From Lutibacter sp. Hel_I_33_5 (GTDB taxonomy: Bacteria; Bacteroidota; Bacteroidia; Flavobacteriales; Flavobacteriaceae): a stretch of 64,000 bases of DNA. The position numbers were made by a program, and so were the translations under genes. The stretch spans positions 1,899,501 to 1,963,500 of the forward strand of contig NZ_VISM01000001.1 in NCBI RefSeq assembly GCF_007827455.1. Direction: 5' to 3'. Under the pieces are notes generated by a model. That model was not told the origin of the DNA, did no database searches, and saw nothing but the letters and a program-made list of their open reading frames with translations. Below are positions 44,491-53,882 of the stretch, piece by piece (position 1 is the first letter of the stretch; every line of letters begins with the position of its first letter).

Positions 44491-45837
44491 TTGCAAAATA
44501 GTTTGAAAACAGATATTAGTTTTAAGAGTATAAATAAGTTAGCGATGCCTGCATTAATTGCTGGTATTGCAGAACCTATACTTTCTATTACTGATACTGC
44601 AATTGTTGGGAATATTGATACAAATGCTACCGAAAGTTTGGCTGCCGTTGGAATTGTTGGTGCATTTATTTCGATGCTTGTTTGGATTTTCGGACAAATA
44701 AGAAGCGCTATATCATCTATAATTTCACAATATGTTGGCGCAAATAAATTGGATGAAGTAAAAACCTTACCAGCGCAAGCAACATTAATTTTAGTCGCAA
44801 CAAGCTTTTTAGTTTTATTAATTACTTATCCTTTTGCAAAACAAATTTTTCAGTTTTATAACGCAAGAGGATTAATTTTAGATTTTTCTATTACCTATTA
44901 TAAAATAAGAATTTTTGGGTTTCCTTTTTCCTTATTTGTTTTTGCCATTTTCGGAACTTTTAGAGGATTACAAAACACTTTTTATCCAATGATAATTGCC
45001 ATTATTGGCGCAATTTTAAACATCTTTTTAGATGTCATTTTAGTGTATGGAATTGAAGGATATATCCCCGAAATGCATATTGAAGGTGCAGCATACGCAA
45101 GTGTTTTAGCACAAATTACGATGGCAATTATTGCTGGAGTTTTATTACTAAAGAAAACATCAATTTCATTAAAATTCACATTGCCTCTTAATGTAGAATT
45201 AAGGCGATTATTAGGCATGGTTGCAAATTTATTTATTAGAACTTTAGCTTTAAATATTGCTTTATATTTCGGAACATCATTCGCAACAGCTTATGGAAAC
45301 GAATACATTGCAGCGTATACAATCGGGTTAAACATATGGTTTCTAGGAGCTTTTATGATTGATGGATATTCATCCGCAGGAAATATTTTATCAGGAAAAT
45401 TATTAGGTGCAAAAGAGTATGATACATTAGTCAAACTGAGCAATAAATTATTGATTTACGGAATTGCTACAGGAACAATTTTAGCTATTTTAGGATTTAT
45501 TGGTTATGAAGCCATTGGTAGAATTTTCACAAAAGAAGAAACTGTTTTAAGAGAGTTTTACAACGTTTTTTGGATTGTTTTAGCAATGCAACCTTTATGT
45601 GCGGTAACTTTTATTTTTGATGCTATTTTTAAAGGAATGGGAGAAATGAAGTATTTAAGAAACCTTTTATTAGTTGCAACATTTCTAGTTTTTATTCCTT
45701 CTGTTTTCTTTTTTGATTCTTTAGAGTATCATTTATACGGAATTTGGATTACCTTTATTTTATGGATTGCAGCAAGAGGTTTTCCTTTAATTTATAAATT
45801 TAGAAGAAAGTTTTTACCGCTTGCGCAAAAAATGTAA
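44491..45837 (+). CDS. MATE-family efflux transporter
   Basis: A 448-residue multidrug/organic-cation exporter with about 12 helices. The MATE/DinF features are INKLAMPALIAGIAEPILSITDTAIVG at the start and IEGYIPEMHIEGAAYASVLAQI in the middle. In-frame stop TAA at 44479 leaves TTG at 44491 (or TTG at 44503) as start; the first ATG (44545) would remove conserved residues. TAACTTTA (44479-44486) ends 4 nt before the TTG. The gene is divergent from the stress protein. Confidence 0.88.
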   Translation: MQNSLKTDISFKSINKLAMPALIAGIAEPILSITDTAIVGNIDTNATESLAAVGIVGAFISMLVWIFGQIRSAISSIISQYVGANKLDEVKTLPAQATLILVATSFLVLLITYPFAKQIFQFYNARGLILDFSITYYKIRIFGFPFSLFVFAIFGTFRGLQNTFYPMIIAIIGAILNIFLDVILVYGIEGYIPEMHIEGAAYASVLAQITMAIIAGVLLLKKTSISLKFTLPLNVELRRLLGMVANLFIRTLALNIALYFGTSFATAYGNEYIAAYTIGLNIWFLGAFMIDGYSSAGNILSGKLLGAKEYDTLVKLSNKLLIYGIATGTILAILGFIGYEAIGRIFTKEETVLREFYNVFWIVLAMQPLCAVTFIFDAIFKGMGEMKYLRNLLLVATFLVFIPSVFFFDSLEYHLYGIWITFILWIAARGFPLIYKFRRKFLPLAQKM

Positions 45838-45857
45838 TTTTGATAAAAATAGCAACA

Positions 45858-46625
45858 ATGACCACAAATAGACAAAACGGAAGTTTATATACCAGTATTC
45901 AGCAACAAGTAGCTACGGTAGAATTTGGTCATCCAGCAAGCAATTCTTTCCCTAGTATTTTGTTAGATCGATTAACAAAAGAACTAAATAAGTTATCTGA
46001 AAATGATGCTATTTCTGTTATTGTTTTAAAATCAGAAGGAGAAAGAGCTTTTTGTGCTGGTGCTTCTTTTGATGAATTAATTGCTATTTCTAACTTAGAA
46101 GAAGGGAAAAAATTCTTTTCTGGTTTTGCAAATGTTATCAATGCAATGCGTACTTGTTCTAAAATTATTATTGGTAGAGTTCATGGAAAAGCAGTTGGTG
46201 GTGGTGTTGGTTTAGCAGCAGCTTGCGATTATGTTTTAGCATCTGAAAATGCTGCAATAAAATTATCAGAATTAACCATCGGAATTGGTCCTTTTGTGAT
46301 TGCATCTGCGGTAGAACGTAAAATTGGAGTCGCTGGTTTAGCAGAATTAACTTTAGATGCTAGTAATTGGAAAAATGCCTATTGGGCAAAAGAAAAAGGA
46401 TTATATGCTAAAGTTTATGATGATGTAAACACGTTGGATAAAGAAGTTGAAATCTTATCAGAAAAACTAGCTTCTTACAATCCAGAGGCTTTATCAGAAA
46501 TGAAAAAAACTTTGTGGAAAGGAACTGATAATTGGGGTTCTTTATTAATTGAAAGAGCAGAAGTTTCTGGAAAATTGGTATTGTCTGAGTTCACAAAAAA
46601 AGCATTAGAAAAGTTTAAAAAGTAG
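45858..46625 (+). CDS. Enoyl-CoA hydratase/isomerase family protein
   Basis: A 256-residue crotonase-fold enzyme. The oxyanion-hole segments are FCAGASFDEL and RVHGKAVGGGVGLAAACDYVLAS. It may act in fatty-acid or phenylacetate breakdown (PaaG-like), but the substrate cannot be read off. I used the ATG at 45858, the first good start; a TTG further up overlaps the MATE stop. It is 20 bp behind the MATE gene and could be co-transcribed. Confidence 0.88.
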   Translation: MTTNRQNGSLYTSIQQQVATVEFGHPASNSFPSILLDRLTKELNKLSENDAISVIVLKSEGERAFCAGASFDELIAISNLEEGKKFFSGFANVINAMRTCSKIIIGRVHGKAVGGGVGLAAACDYVLASENAAIKLSELTIGIGPFVIASAVERKIGVAGLAELTLDASNWKNAYWAKEKGLYAKVYDDVNTLDKEVEILSEKLASYNPEALSEMKKTLWKGTDNWGSLLIERAEVSGKLVLSEFTKKALEKFKK

Positions 46626-46649
46626 CATTGCTACATTAATTATAAAATT

Positions 46650-46733
46650 ATGGGTGGAGATTATTTATTTATCGGATTAGCAATAGGTCTTGTAGTCGTA
46701 TATTTTTACAACAAAAATAGAAATAGACGATAA
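46650..46733 (+). CDS. 27-residue membrane peptide coupled to queD
   Basis: A short ORF with ATG at 46650 and TAA at 46731-46733. It reads as one hydrophobic helix (LFIGLAIGLVVVYFY, residues 6-20) followed by a basic tail (NKNRNRR). The stop overlaps the queD start (TAATG), the same coupling seen in waaA-YeeE and moeA-moaC, and it begins 24 bp after the hydratase stop. Both points support translation. No known family is recognised. It could be a membrane peptide or merely a leader for queD. Confidence 0.55.
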   Translation: MGGDYLFIGLAIGLVVVYFYNKNRNRR

Positions 46734-47182
46734 TGAGTACTATTAGAATTACCAAACAATTCAATTTTGAAACAGGCCATGCTTTGTATGGGTATGATGG
46801 AAAATGTAAGAACGTTCACGGGCATTCTTACAAACTTTCAGTAACTGTTTCTGGTCAGCCTATTACAGATAACTCTAATGTAAAATTTGGAATGGTTATC
46901 GATTTTTCTGATTTAAAGAAAATTGTAAAAGAAGAAATTGTTGATTTGTTTGATCACGCAACTGTGTTTAATAAAAACACGCCGCATGTAGAATTAGCGA
47001 AAGAATTAAAAGACAGAGGGCATCATGTTATTTTAGTTGATTATCAGCCAACAAGTGAAATGATGGTGATCGATTTTGCTAAAAAAATTAAAAAAAGATT
47101 ACCTGAAAACATCAATTTATTTTCTCTTAAACTACAAGAAACGGATACTAGTTTTGCAGAATGGTTTGCAAGTGATCAATAA
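46733..47182 (+). CDS. queD: 6-carboxytetrahydropterin synthase
   Basis: A 149-residue zinc enzyme converting dihydroneopterin triphosphate to 6-carboxytetrahydropterin, for queuosine/preQ0 synthesis. The zinc His residues lie in FNFETGHAL and NVHGHSYKL. The Cys of KCKNVHGH precedes them, and DLFDHATVF and LKLQETDTSFAEW supply the rest of the site. Its ATG overlaps the stop of the 27-residue peptide gene. Other que genes are not in the window. Confidence 0.9.
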   Translation: MSTIRITKQFNFETGHALYGYDGKCKNVHGHSYKLSVTVSGQPITDNSNVKFGMVIDFSDLKKIVKEEIVDLFDHATVFNKNTPHVELAKELKDRGHHVILVDYQPTSEMMVIDFAKKIKKRLPENINLFSLKLQETDTSFAEWFASDQ

Positions 47183-47259
47183 TTTTTCGCTTAAAAACTA
47201 ACATATTTTAACAATATCGTTTGTTTTTAAGAGTTATATTTGATGAAAAATATATTCTT

Positions 47260-47793
47260 ATGAAATTATCAAAATTTATTTTAGTTGCATTTTTTGTTCT
47301 TGCTTTAACAAGCTGTAGTCATGATAATGAACCTTTACCATTTACCTTATCAAATGATAATTTAGCTGGGACATACAGTGTAAATACTATTGATATTGAA
47401 GAAATAGAATCTGCTACTTCTGCTGCTGGTGTTACTGTTGAACTTTCAAAGAATGAAAAAACTGGAGATACTTTTCAAGTAGACTTTTTAATAAATTCTA
47501 ACGGAACATATGTTGTTACTGGTGAATATAGATCGACATCTACTGTTACTCCAACCCCAGACAAAGGTCAGGCAAGTCCAAAAATAATTATATTAAATGC
47601 TTCGGGTACCTATGCTATTAATGCACTTGAAAACTCAATTAACTTTAGTCAAAGTAATGGTAACTTTATTAATGGCGTTTTTAAAACGCTTATTTTTAAT
47701 GAAACCGGCGTTAGTATTAATCAAGATGTAACTAATACCCAAGGTGGGATTTCAAATAATATAAAAACGGCAATTTCACTTAAAAGAAAATAA
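47260..47793 (+). CDS. Putative lipoprotein
   Basis: A 177-residue lipoprotein. The ATG at 47260 gives a clean signal peptide and lipobox (LALTSC, Cys18); an upstream in-frame start adds residues without sense. The mature part reads as beta strands (GTYSVNTIDIEEI, GTYVVTGEYRS, SGTYAINALEN), similar to lipocalin-like lipoproteins of Bacteroidetes. The preceding TATATTTG (47235-47242) is a likely -7 box. Function unknown. Confidence 0.75.
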   Translation: MKLSKFILVAFFVLALTSCSHDNEPLPFTLSNDNLAGTYSVNTIDIEEIESATSAAGVTVELSKNEKTGDTFQVDFLINSNGTYVVTGEYRSTSTVTPTPDKGQASPKIIILNASGTYAINALENSINFSQSNGNFINGVFKTLIFNETGVSINQDVTNTQGGISNNIKTAISLKRK

Positions 47794-47800
47794 GCTTCAA

Positions 47801-48430
47801 TTATTTACCGTTAAAAGTATTCATCGTATTAGCTAAACCTGCAGTACCAAAAGAAGTAATAATTTTTGCCGAAGTAGGAAGTCGTTCAATTAATTGACTC
47901 GTTTCCTCTTTATTCCATTCTCCTAAAACAAAATCTACTTGTCTGCCTTTTGAGTAATTACCACCTACTCCAAATCGAAATCTCGGGTATTTGTTAGTAG
48001 CTAATTTATCTTGAATGTCTTTTAATCCATTATGACCGCCATCACTACCTTTTCCTTTTAGTCGAATCGTGCCAAAATCGATGTTTAAATCATCTGTAAT
48101 AATTAGAATATTATCGATCCCAATCTTTTCTTTTTGCATCCAATATTTTACAGATTTTCCGCTTAAATTCATATAAGTAGATGGTTTTAATAGGATAAAA
48201 GTTCTTCCTTTAAACCTAAACTGCGCAATGTCTCCAAGTTTTTCAGTTTCAAAATTTACATTGTGTTCGTCTGCAACTTCATCAACAATTTTAAAACCGA
48301 TATTATGACGTGTATTTTCATACTTTTCGCCAATGTTACCCAAGCCAACAATTAAATATTTTTTCATGAGATCTTCTTTGCTTTCTTCATGGATTCCAAA
48401 TAACTTCAAAAAGAATTTGTAAAACTTCAT
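47801..48430 (-). CDS. pth: Peptidyl-tRNA hydrolase
   Basis: A 209-residue enzyme freeing tRNA from dropped peptidyl-tRNAs. Family motifs are YLIVGLGNIGEKYENTRHNIGF (catalytic His in RHN), FILLKPSTYMNLSGKSV, ITDDLNIDFG and GSDGGHNGLKDI. The annotated start adds about 21 residues (MKFYKFFLKLFGIHEES) before the usual MKKYLIVGLG; such a short leader occurs in flavobacterial Pth as I recall. The alternative ATG is at 48367. Confidence 0.92.
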   Translation of the reverse strand: MKFYKFFLKLFGIHEESKEDLMKKYLIVGLGNIGEKYENTRHNIGFKIVDEVADEHNVNFETEKLGDIAQFRFKGRTFILLKPSTYMNLSGKSVKYWMQKEKIGIDNILIITDDLNIDFGTIRLKGKGSDGGHNGLKDIQDKLATNKYPRFRFGVGGNYSKGRQVDFVLGEWNKEETSQLIERLPTSAKIITSFGTAGLANTMNTFNGK

Positions 48431-48459
48431 AGAGCAAAAATAATATTATTTATACGAAT

Positions 48460-48485
48460 TTAGGTTTTGACTGCGCTCAACCTAA
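48460..48485. repeat. Small inverted repeat with REP core
   Basis: TTAGGTT and AACCTAA flank TTGACTGCGCTC. The CTGCGCTC core also occurs in the right arm of the repeat in waaA, so this is likely a worn member of the same repeat group, in the gap between two minus-strand genes. Confidence 0.45.
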
Positions 48486-48491
48486 TACAAC

Positions 48492-50180
48492 TTATTTTTT
48501 CGATGCTAAACGCATTTTTAATTGAGTATCATATAAAGACACCATATTCGTTTTCTTATTTAATCCTTCAACATAAATCCATTCATCTGCTCTATCTTCC
48601 GTATTATTTTCAATTGAAAGTGTTTTTTCTGGATGATGAATTCCGACCATAATTGTTCTTAAATATTGTTTATGACAATCGATATGAAACTCGTTTTTAA
48701 ACTTCTTCGGGTTTTTCCAAATCCATGAATAAAACAACTCATTAAAACCTTTTTCTTCATAACCTGTCATCTCTATATTCCAAAATGTGTTGTACTCTCC
48801 AGCATGCGGAATGTTAAAGGTTGCTCCTCCACCAGCAATACTTTTCACCATCGAAATATTTTCATATAAATTATACATCGGTGGACATAATTCTGATGAT
48901 CCCATTCCATGTAAATCAATATCTATCGCATTTTTTTGTTTGATGTCTTTGTAAATATTTCCAAAACTTGCTCCTTCCAATCCTGGTCCATGAGTTCTGT
49001 CTGCTTCTAGATTGATGTTTTTTACCAAGTTATCTGAAGAACTATACATTTTTGGTCCATAATGTCCATTTCCACCAGTAATTGTTACATCAGAAATTGT
49101 AACGTTTCTAGAATTCATTAAATGTGTAGTTTGAGTATAATTATCAATAGTAATGTCTTTAATCCAACCATGTGAAACACGTTGCAAACAAATTGCTCCC
49201 CAACCATAATCATGGATTTTAGTTTTATGATGCGCATAATCTCCTCCTTTATATGCAGATTCAAAACGGAAGTTTTCTATACCAATGTTTTTTAGCATTT
49301 CAATTTTAGAAATAAATGCTTCAAATTGTGTTTTAATTGCTCTTCTTGCTGGTTGTTTTATTCGGATTGAAGTATCATTTATTACTTCATCAATTTCAAC
49401 TGCCCATTGAAAAGAAGGCATTTTATTTTTCCCAGCTTCGGTGTACGATTTTTGAAATTCTTCAAATTTTAAAGGCGACATTAATTCGTTAATTAAATCA
49501 CCTTTATCAGTTGTGTTTTTCATGGCGATAATGATAATATCACCGGATTTTAATTCTTTAGTATGTTCTAAATTGATGATTTTATCACCTTTTTTTACAT
49601 CTGCAGTTATTTTAGAATGGATAGGCTCTTTACTTACAGAATACATATCTTGATTAGTATCTAAATTTAATCCAGAATGAAAAACAAAGGAAGATAACCA
49701 TGGACTTTCTCCATGTAATGTTGTTGTCTCACTTCCGCTAAAAATAATAGTTCCACTTTTATCTTTCCCAGAACCACGTAAAATTAAATTAGAATAATTG
49801 ATTCTGATAATGTCTTGTTTTGTTGTATCAGAATTAATTAAAAAACGTCCTTTTGGAAATAAAACGACTCCGCCTCCGTTTTTACCAGCTTCATTTATTG
49901 TTGCTTGTACAGCCTTAGTATCATCTTTTTCATCATTAGCTATGGCCCCAAAATCTTCTACCTTATAGGTTTTTAAATTATCTCCATTTGGTAATGCTGA
50001 TTCTCCATAATTATAGCCCGCATAAGAATAATCTGGAAGTATGCTCTTAGTTCCATTTTCTTTAAATGTTTTTAAGATTTTTGGCGTCCAATCGCTACTT
50101 ACTTTTGTTTCTTTTTCTGTTTTACAATTACTTAATAATAGGCAAATTAAGCTGATAGAAATATATTTACTAAGGTTCAT
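48492..50180 (-). CDS. Pectate-lyase-superfamily lipoprotein with DUF4955-like C-terminus
   Basis: A 562-residue exported lipoprotein (signal with lipobox LLLSNC, Cys19). The N-terminal half is a right-handed beta-helix of the pectate-lyase-superfamily type: VEDFGAIANDEKDDTKAVQATI, NGGGVVLFPKGRF and LILRGSGKDKSGTIIF. The central beta-helix turns include NVTISDVTITGGNGHYGPK and GPGLEGASFGNIY. The last third resembles DUF4955. It probably degrades or binds a polysaccharide at the cell envelope. Substrate unknown. Confidence 0.82.
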   Translation of the reverse strand: MNLSKYISISLICLLLSNCKTEKETKVSSDWTPKILKTFKENGTKSILPDYSYAGYNYGESALPNGDNLKTYKVEDFGAIANDEKDDTKAVQATINEAGKNGGGVVLFPKGRFLINSDTTKQDIIRINYSNLILRGSGKDKSGTIIFSGSETTTLHGESPWLSSFVFHSGLNLDTNQDMYSVSKEPIHSKITADVKKGDKIINLEHTKELKSGDIIIIAMKNTTDKGDLINELMSPLKFEEFQKSYTEAGKNKMPSFQWAVEIDEVINDTSIRIKQPARRAIKTQFEAFISKIEMLKNIGIENFRFESAYKGGDYAHHKTKIHDYGWGAICLQRVSHGWIKDITIDNYTQTTHLMNSRNVTISDVTITGGNGHYGPKMYSSSDNLVKNINLEADRTHGPGLEGASFGNIYKDIKQKNAIDIDLHGMGSSELCPPMYNLYENISMVKSIAGGGATFNIPHAGEYNTFWNIEMTGYEEKGFNELFYSWIWKNPKKFKNEFHIDCHKQYLRTIMVGIHHPEKTLSIENNTEDRADEWIYVEGLNKKTNMVSLYDTQLKMRLASKK

Positions 50181-50216
50181 CTGGAAGAATTTTGAGTTTG
50201 TTTGTTTTGCTAAAAT

Positions 50217-50250
50217 AAAAAAGCGTTACTAAAATAGTAACGCTTTTAAA
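50217..50250 (-). terminator. Terminator of the prs-rplY operon
   Basis: On the minus strand AAAAGCGTTACTA and TAGTAACGCTTTT pair around a 3-nt loop, followed by a T-rich tail. Confidence 0.85.
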
Positions 50251-50271
50251 ATATATTTATTTAGAATATGC

Positions 50272-50907
50272 TTATTCTGCTGCTGGAGCTGCTGCTTCAG
50301 CACCTTCTGCTGCTGCTTCAGTTCCTTCTCCTTCTTCTCCTTCTAATTCTTCATCTTCAGCTGCATTACGAGATGTTCTAACTTGAACAACTACTGTATT
50401 GTCTGGGTGTAAGAATGTACAGTTTTCACTTTTAATATCTGTTACTAAAAATTTACTTCCAATTTTTAAACCAGAAATATCTGCTTCAAAAAAGTCTGGT
50501 AAATCTCCAGGTAATGCTTTTACTCTTAATTTACGTTTTGGAAAACGTAAAGAACCTCCATTTAAAACCCCAGGTGATGTTCCTACAAGTTGAACAGGAA
50601 TGTTCATTGTTACTTCTTTATCATCAAATAATTGATAAAAATCTACATGTATAATTTTATCTGTTACTGGGTGAAATTGAATATCCTGTAAAATTGCAGC
50701 ATATTTTGTTCCATCAACATCAAGACTTGCAGTATATACATTTGGAGTGTATACCAAGTTCTTAAACGCTAATTCTGTAGCTGAAAAGTGAACAGGTTTG
50801 TCTCCTCCGTATAAAACGCAAGGAACCTTTCCAGCATTACGTAAGGCTTTGGTTGCTACCTTGCCCACGCTTTCTCTTTGTGATCCTTTAATTGTAATTG
50901 ATTTCAT
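50272..50907 (-). CDS. rplY: Ribosomal protein bL25 (Ctc form)
   Basis: A 211-residue 5S-rRNA-binding ribosomal protein of the long Ctc type. The N-terminal L25 domain ([33 protein letters not shown]) is followed by the beta-barrel TL5 domain. A C-terminal acidic tail rich in Glu, Gly and Ala ([18 protein letters not shown]) is typical of Bacteroidetes. It is 19 bp downstream of prs, as is common in this phylum. Confidence 0.95.
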   Translation of the reverse strand: MKSITIKGSQRESVGKVATKALRNAGKVPCVLYGGDKPVHFSATELAFKNLVYTPNVYTASLDVDGTKYAAILQDIQFHPVTDKIIHVDFYQLFDDKEVTMNIPVQLVGTSPGVLNGGSLRFPKRKLRVKALPGDLPDFFEADISGLKIGSKFLVTDIKSENCTFLHPDNTVVVQVRTSRNAAEDEELEGEEGEGTEAAAEGAEAAAPAAE

Positions 50908-50926
50908 TACTTTTTTATTAATTATT

Positions 50927-51868
50927 TTACATTAAAAATTGTCCGCTTATCGATGTGTTATCTTGTACTTTACGCATAACATCAGCGAATAAGGGCGCGC
51001 AAGATACTGCTTTTATTTTAGATGTACTCTTTTTTAATGGAATTGTATCTGACACTATTAACTCTGTTAAACTTGAGTTTTCTATTTTTTCATAGGCTCC
51101 TCCAGAAAGGATAGGATGCGTACAAATTGCACGTACAGAAATAGCACCTCTTTCCATCATTAAATCTGCTGCTCTTGCTAACGTTCCTCCAGTATCAATC
51201 ATATCATCTACCAAAATAACATTCTTACCTTTTACATCTCCAATTAACTCCATATGACCAATTACATTGGCTTTTTTACGTTGCTTATAACAAATTACAA
51301 CATCAGAATGTAAATGTTTAGAATATGCATATGCTCTTTTAGATCCACCCATATCTGGCGAAGCAATCGTTAAGTTTTCTAAATTTAAACTTTTGATATA
51401 CGGCATAAAAATAGTAGACGCGAATAAATGATCTACTGGTTTTTCGAAAAATCCCTGAATCTGATCTGCATGTAAATCCATTGTCATAATTCTAGTTGCA
51501 CCTGCAGATTGTAATAAATTGGCAACTAATTTTGCCCCGATAGCAACTCTTGGCTGATCTTTTCTATCTTGTCTTGCCCAACCAAAATACGGCATAACTG
51601 CTGTAATATGTCTTGCTGATGCTCTTTTAGCTGCATCTAACATTAATAACATTTCCATTAAATTATCTGCCGTTGGAAAGGTTGATCCAATAATAAAAAC
51701 ACGTCGTCCTCTAACAGATTCTTCTAATGCTGGTTGAAATTCGCCATCACTAAAAGGTGTAATTTTAACGTTTCCTAGTTCTGCTCCATATTCTTTAGCA
51801 ATCTTTTCTGCTAATTTAATACTTTGTCTACAAGGAAATAATTTTGGTGTTAATGAATTCAAAGACAT
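50927..51868 (-). CDS. prs: Ribose-phosphate pyrophosphokinase
   Basis: A 313-residue cytoplasmic enzyme making PRPP from ribose-5-phosphate and ATP. Motifs: [20 protein letters not shown] (ATP loop), [14 protein letters not shown] (metal-binding) and [21 protein letters not shown] (PRPP-binding). It begins a two-gene operon with rplY. A minus-strand TATTTTTG box (51912-51919) lies 44 bp before the ATG. Confidence 0.95.
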   Translation of the reverse strand: MSLNSLTPKLFPCRQSIKLAEKIAKEYGAELGNVKITPFSDGEFQPALEESVRGRRVFIIGSTFPTADNLMEMLLMLDAAKRASARHITAVMPYFGWARQDRKDQPRVAIGAKLVANLLQSAGATRIMTMDLHADQIQGFFEKPVDHLFASTIFMPYIKSLNLENLTIASPDMGGSKRAYAYSKHLHSDVVICYKQRKKANVIGHMELIGDVKGKNVILVDDMIDTGGTLARAADLMMERGAISVRAICTHPILSGGAYEKIENSSLTELIVSDTIPLKKSTSKIKAVSCAPLFADVMRKVQDNTSISGQFLM

Positions 51869-51911
51869 ATAGTTGTGTGTTAAAAATATTTGTTAATTTT
51901 TTGTCGATGAG

Positions 51912-51919
51912 CAAAAATA
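51912..51919 (-). promoter_or_regulatory. -7 box of the prs-rplY operon
   Basis: Minus-strand TATTTTTG followed by C, an exact consensus match. The -33 is weak. Confidence 0.5.
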
Positions 51920-51972
51920 AAATTAATTAACGAGTTACAGATTAAAATAACCGAGAAACTAAAATTATTTTT

Positions 51973-51980
51973 TAGATTTG
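51973..51980 (+). promoter_or_regulatory. -7 box of tRNA-Leu
   Basis: TAGATTTG followed by C, an exact TAnnTTTG, ending 18 nt before the first base of the tRNA. Confidence 0.5.
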
Positions 51981-51998
51981 CAATCCAATTGCTAAAAT

Positions 51999-52080
51999 GC
52001 TCAAGTGGCGGAATTGGTAGACGCGCTGGATTCAAAATCCAGTTCTTTCGGGAGTGTGGGTTCGATTCCCACCTTGAGTA
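51999..52080 (+). tRNA. tRNA-Leu(CAA)
   Basis: An 82-nt type II tRNA. The acceptor GCTCAAG pairs with CTTGAGT (first pair a G-T wobble), followed by discriminator A at 52080. The D arm is GTGGCGGAATTGGTAGACGC. The anticodon arm CTGGA-TTCAAAA-TCCAG reads CAA. A long variable arm (TTCTTTCGGGAG) and the T arm GTGGG-TTCGATT-CCCAC follow. The CCA end is not encoded, so it must be added post-transcriptionally. Confidence 0.96.
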
Positions 52081-52083
52081 CTA

Positions 52084-52113
52084 AAAAACCAAGATTAAAA
52101 ATCTTGGTTTTTT
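52084..52113. terminator. Terminator after tRNA-Leu
   Basis: AAACCAAGAT and ATCTTGGTTT pair around a short A-rich loop with a T run behind. The T run overlaps the stop codon of the convergent gene at 52112, so the hairpin can serve both strands. Confidence 0.85.
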
Positions 52114-52615
52114 ACTTTTTAGTATACACATTCTTAACAAAAGGAAGCCAAGTTTTACCTGAGTCTTTAGTATAGCCAATAAGAATTTCGTGTTGTACAA
52201 AAGATATTTTTTTAAAGATTAGTTTAAAAGAATAACTAATTCCTTTTTTATTTTTTCTTTCTATTCCAGAATCAAGATTATTAAGTTCTAGTTTTTCATT
52301 TTTAAAAGTTCCTTTATAGGTATCTATAAGTCCAAAAGTAGTATCTAAAGTTAACATTGTATAGGTGTTATCATCAGAATTAAAACAAATAGTATTAATA
52401 ATAATAATGTTTTTATTCTCTTTTACAACTTCTATTCGTTCCCTTATGGACATATTTTCAATAGAGTAATTAGAAAACCCTTTTCCACACTTTTTCCATT
52501 CGTTTCCTTCATCATGCTTAAAAACATCAACCGAAAAATCTCCTTTTAAATATTCAATATCAATAAAATGAGATGTAACAATTTCTTCATTCATTGTCGT
52601 CATGTAACTTAACAT
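52112..52615 (-). CDS. Hypothetical protein
   Basis: A 167-residue protein that I do not recognise. No signal peptide or membrane helix is seen. The chain alternates hydrophobic and polar residues (HFIDIEYLKGDFSVDVF, IIIINTICF, YTMLTLDTTFGLID, KLIFKKISF), suggesting a beta-barrel or beta-sandwich. It closes with EILIGYTKDSGKTWLPFVK, where SKDSGKTW-like residues recall an Asp-box. Start is uncertain: ATG at 52615, 52600 or 52594 is possible. Confidence 0.7.
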   Translation of the reverse strand: MLSYMTTMNEEIVTSHFIDIEYLKGDFSVDVFKHDEGNEWKKCGKGFSNYSIENMSIRERIEVVKENKNIIIINTICFNSDDNTYTMLTLDTTFGLIDTYKGTFKNEKLELNNLDSGIERKNKKGISYSFKLIFKKISFVQHEILIGYTKDSGKTWLPFVKNVYTKK

Positions 52616-52804
52616 AGTCTTTAATGTTTAAATTAATTTTTCTGAAGTTGGCTGAGTTGATTGCAATTTATTCTCTTATAAAAATACTAGGGAAGTTTAA
52701 CTTTGTCGGCAAGCCTTATAATAGTTTTCTAATCCGATAAAAATTTACTCTTATTTTACTGATTTTTATTAAAAAGATACTTAGCAATAAATTTTAGATT
52801 TTAA

Positions 52805-52812
52805 TATATTTG
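52805..52812 (+). promoter_or_regulatory. -7 box upstream of hupE-like gene
   Basis: TATATTTG, an exact consensus match, 22 nt before the ATG. The 219-bp gap before it holds nothing else that I can support. Confidence 0.45.
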
Positions 52813-52834
52813 AAATTAAAAAAACTCATAATAA

Positions 52835-53416
52835 ATGGACGATTTTATTTTATATTTTAAAATGGGACTCAATCATGTGCTAGACTTTACAGCTTATGAT
52901 CATATATTATTCCTAGTCGTTTTAGTGGTTGTCTACAATTTCAATCAATGGAAAAAAGTACTATGGCTCGTAACTTTTTTTACTATTGGACATTCTATAA
53001 CATTAGCTTTTGCCGCTTACGGAATATTAACAATTAAGATGAAAATTATTGAATTTCTAATTCCGTTAACCATTTTTATCACTGGATTTGTTAACGTGCT
53101 AAGAAGTAATAAATCATCAAAAGAAAAAGAGAATATTAACCTGATTTTTGCATTATTTTTTGGATTGATTCATGGTTTAGGTTTTTCAAACTACTTTAAA
53201 ATGATGATTGGAAGAGAAGAAGATAAATTTTTACCATTAATAGAATTTGCTCTCGGAATTGAAGCTTCACAAATCATTATTGTCTTAGTTATTTTAATTA
53301 TAGGCTCCCTATTACAAAACCTTTTTAGGGTTAGTAAAAGAGATTGGATTTTAGTAACCTCAGCTATCGTTATTGGCTTTTCTATACCCATGATGATAGA
53401 ACGTGTATTTTGGTAA
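52835..53416 (+). CDS. HupE/UreJ family membrane protein
   Basis: A 193-residue membrane protein with about six helices. The family motifs are GLNHVLDFTAYDHILFLVVL and FGLIHGLGFSN, with several His and Asp residues in the membrane (TIGHSITLA), consistent with metal (nickel or cobalt) transport in HupE/UreJ relatives. There is no hydrogenase or urease here, so the substrate may be another metal. Confidence 0.85.
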   Translation: MDDFILYFKMGLNHVLDFTAYDHILFLVVLVVVYNFNQWKKVLWLVTFFTIGHSITLAFAAYGILTIKMKIIEFLIPLTIFITGFVNVLRSNKSSKEKENINLIFALFFGLIHGLGFSNYFKMMIGREEDKFLPLIEFALGIEASQIIIVLVILIIGSLLQNLFRVSKRDWILVTSAIVIGFSIPMMIERVFW

Positions 53417-53459
53417 ATAATTAACGCTCAATTTTTTTAAAACTCCTTACTTTAGCTCC

Positions 53460-53882
53460 ATGGATAAAAAACAACTCAAATTTGCTAGAGCTTACTTAAG
53501 AATGGCACATGAATGGGCAAAATTATCACATTGTAGCAGAAAACAAGTTGGTGCTTTAATAGTTAGAGACAGAATGATAATTTCTGATGGTTTTAATGGC
53601 ACACCTTCTGGTTTTGAGAATTGTTGTGAAGATGATGAAGGAGTTACAAAATGGGAAGTTTTACATGCAGAAGCAAACGCAATTTTAAAAGTTGCAGCAT
53701 CTACACAATCATGTAAAAATGCAACCCTATATATCACCTTATCACCCTGTAAACAATGCAGTAAATTAATCCATCAATCTGGAATAAAAAGAGTGGTGTA
53801 TGCCAAAGAATATAAAGACATTTCGGGTGTAACTTTTTTAGAAAAAGCAGGTGTAGAAATCATCCATTTACCAAATGAATAA
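53460..53882 (+). CDS. dCMP deaminase family protein
   Basis: A 140-residue cytidine/dCMP deaminase-fold enzyme. The zinc site is LHAEANAIL (His, catalytic Glu) with SPCKQCSKL (two Cys). It probably turns dCMP into dUMP for thymidylate synthesis, as in ComEB relatives. The stop lies 8 bp inside the following S41 peptidase gene, so the two are coupled. TACTTTAG (53448-53455) ends 4 nt before the ATG. Confidence 0.9.
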   Translation: MDKKQLKFARAYLRMAHEWAKLSHCSRKQVGALIVRDRMIISDGFNGTPSGFENCCEDDEGVTKWEVLHAEANAILKVAASTQSCKNATLYITLSPCKQCSKLIHQSGIKRVVYAKEYKDISGVTFLEKAGVEIIHLPNE

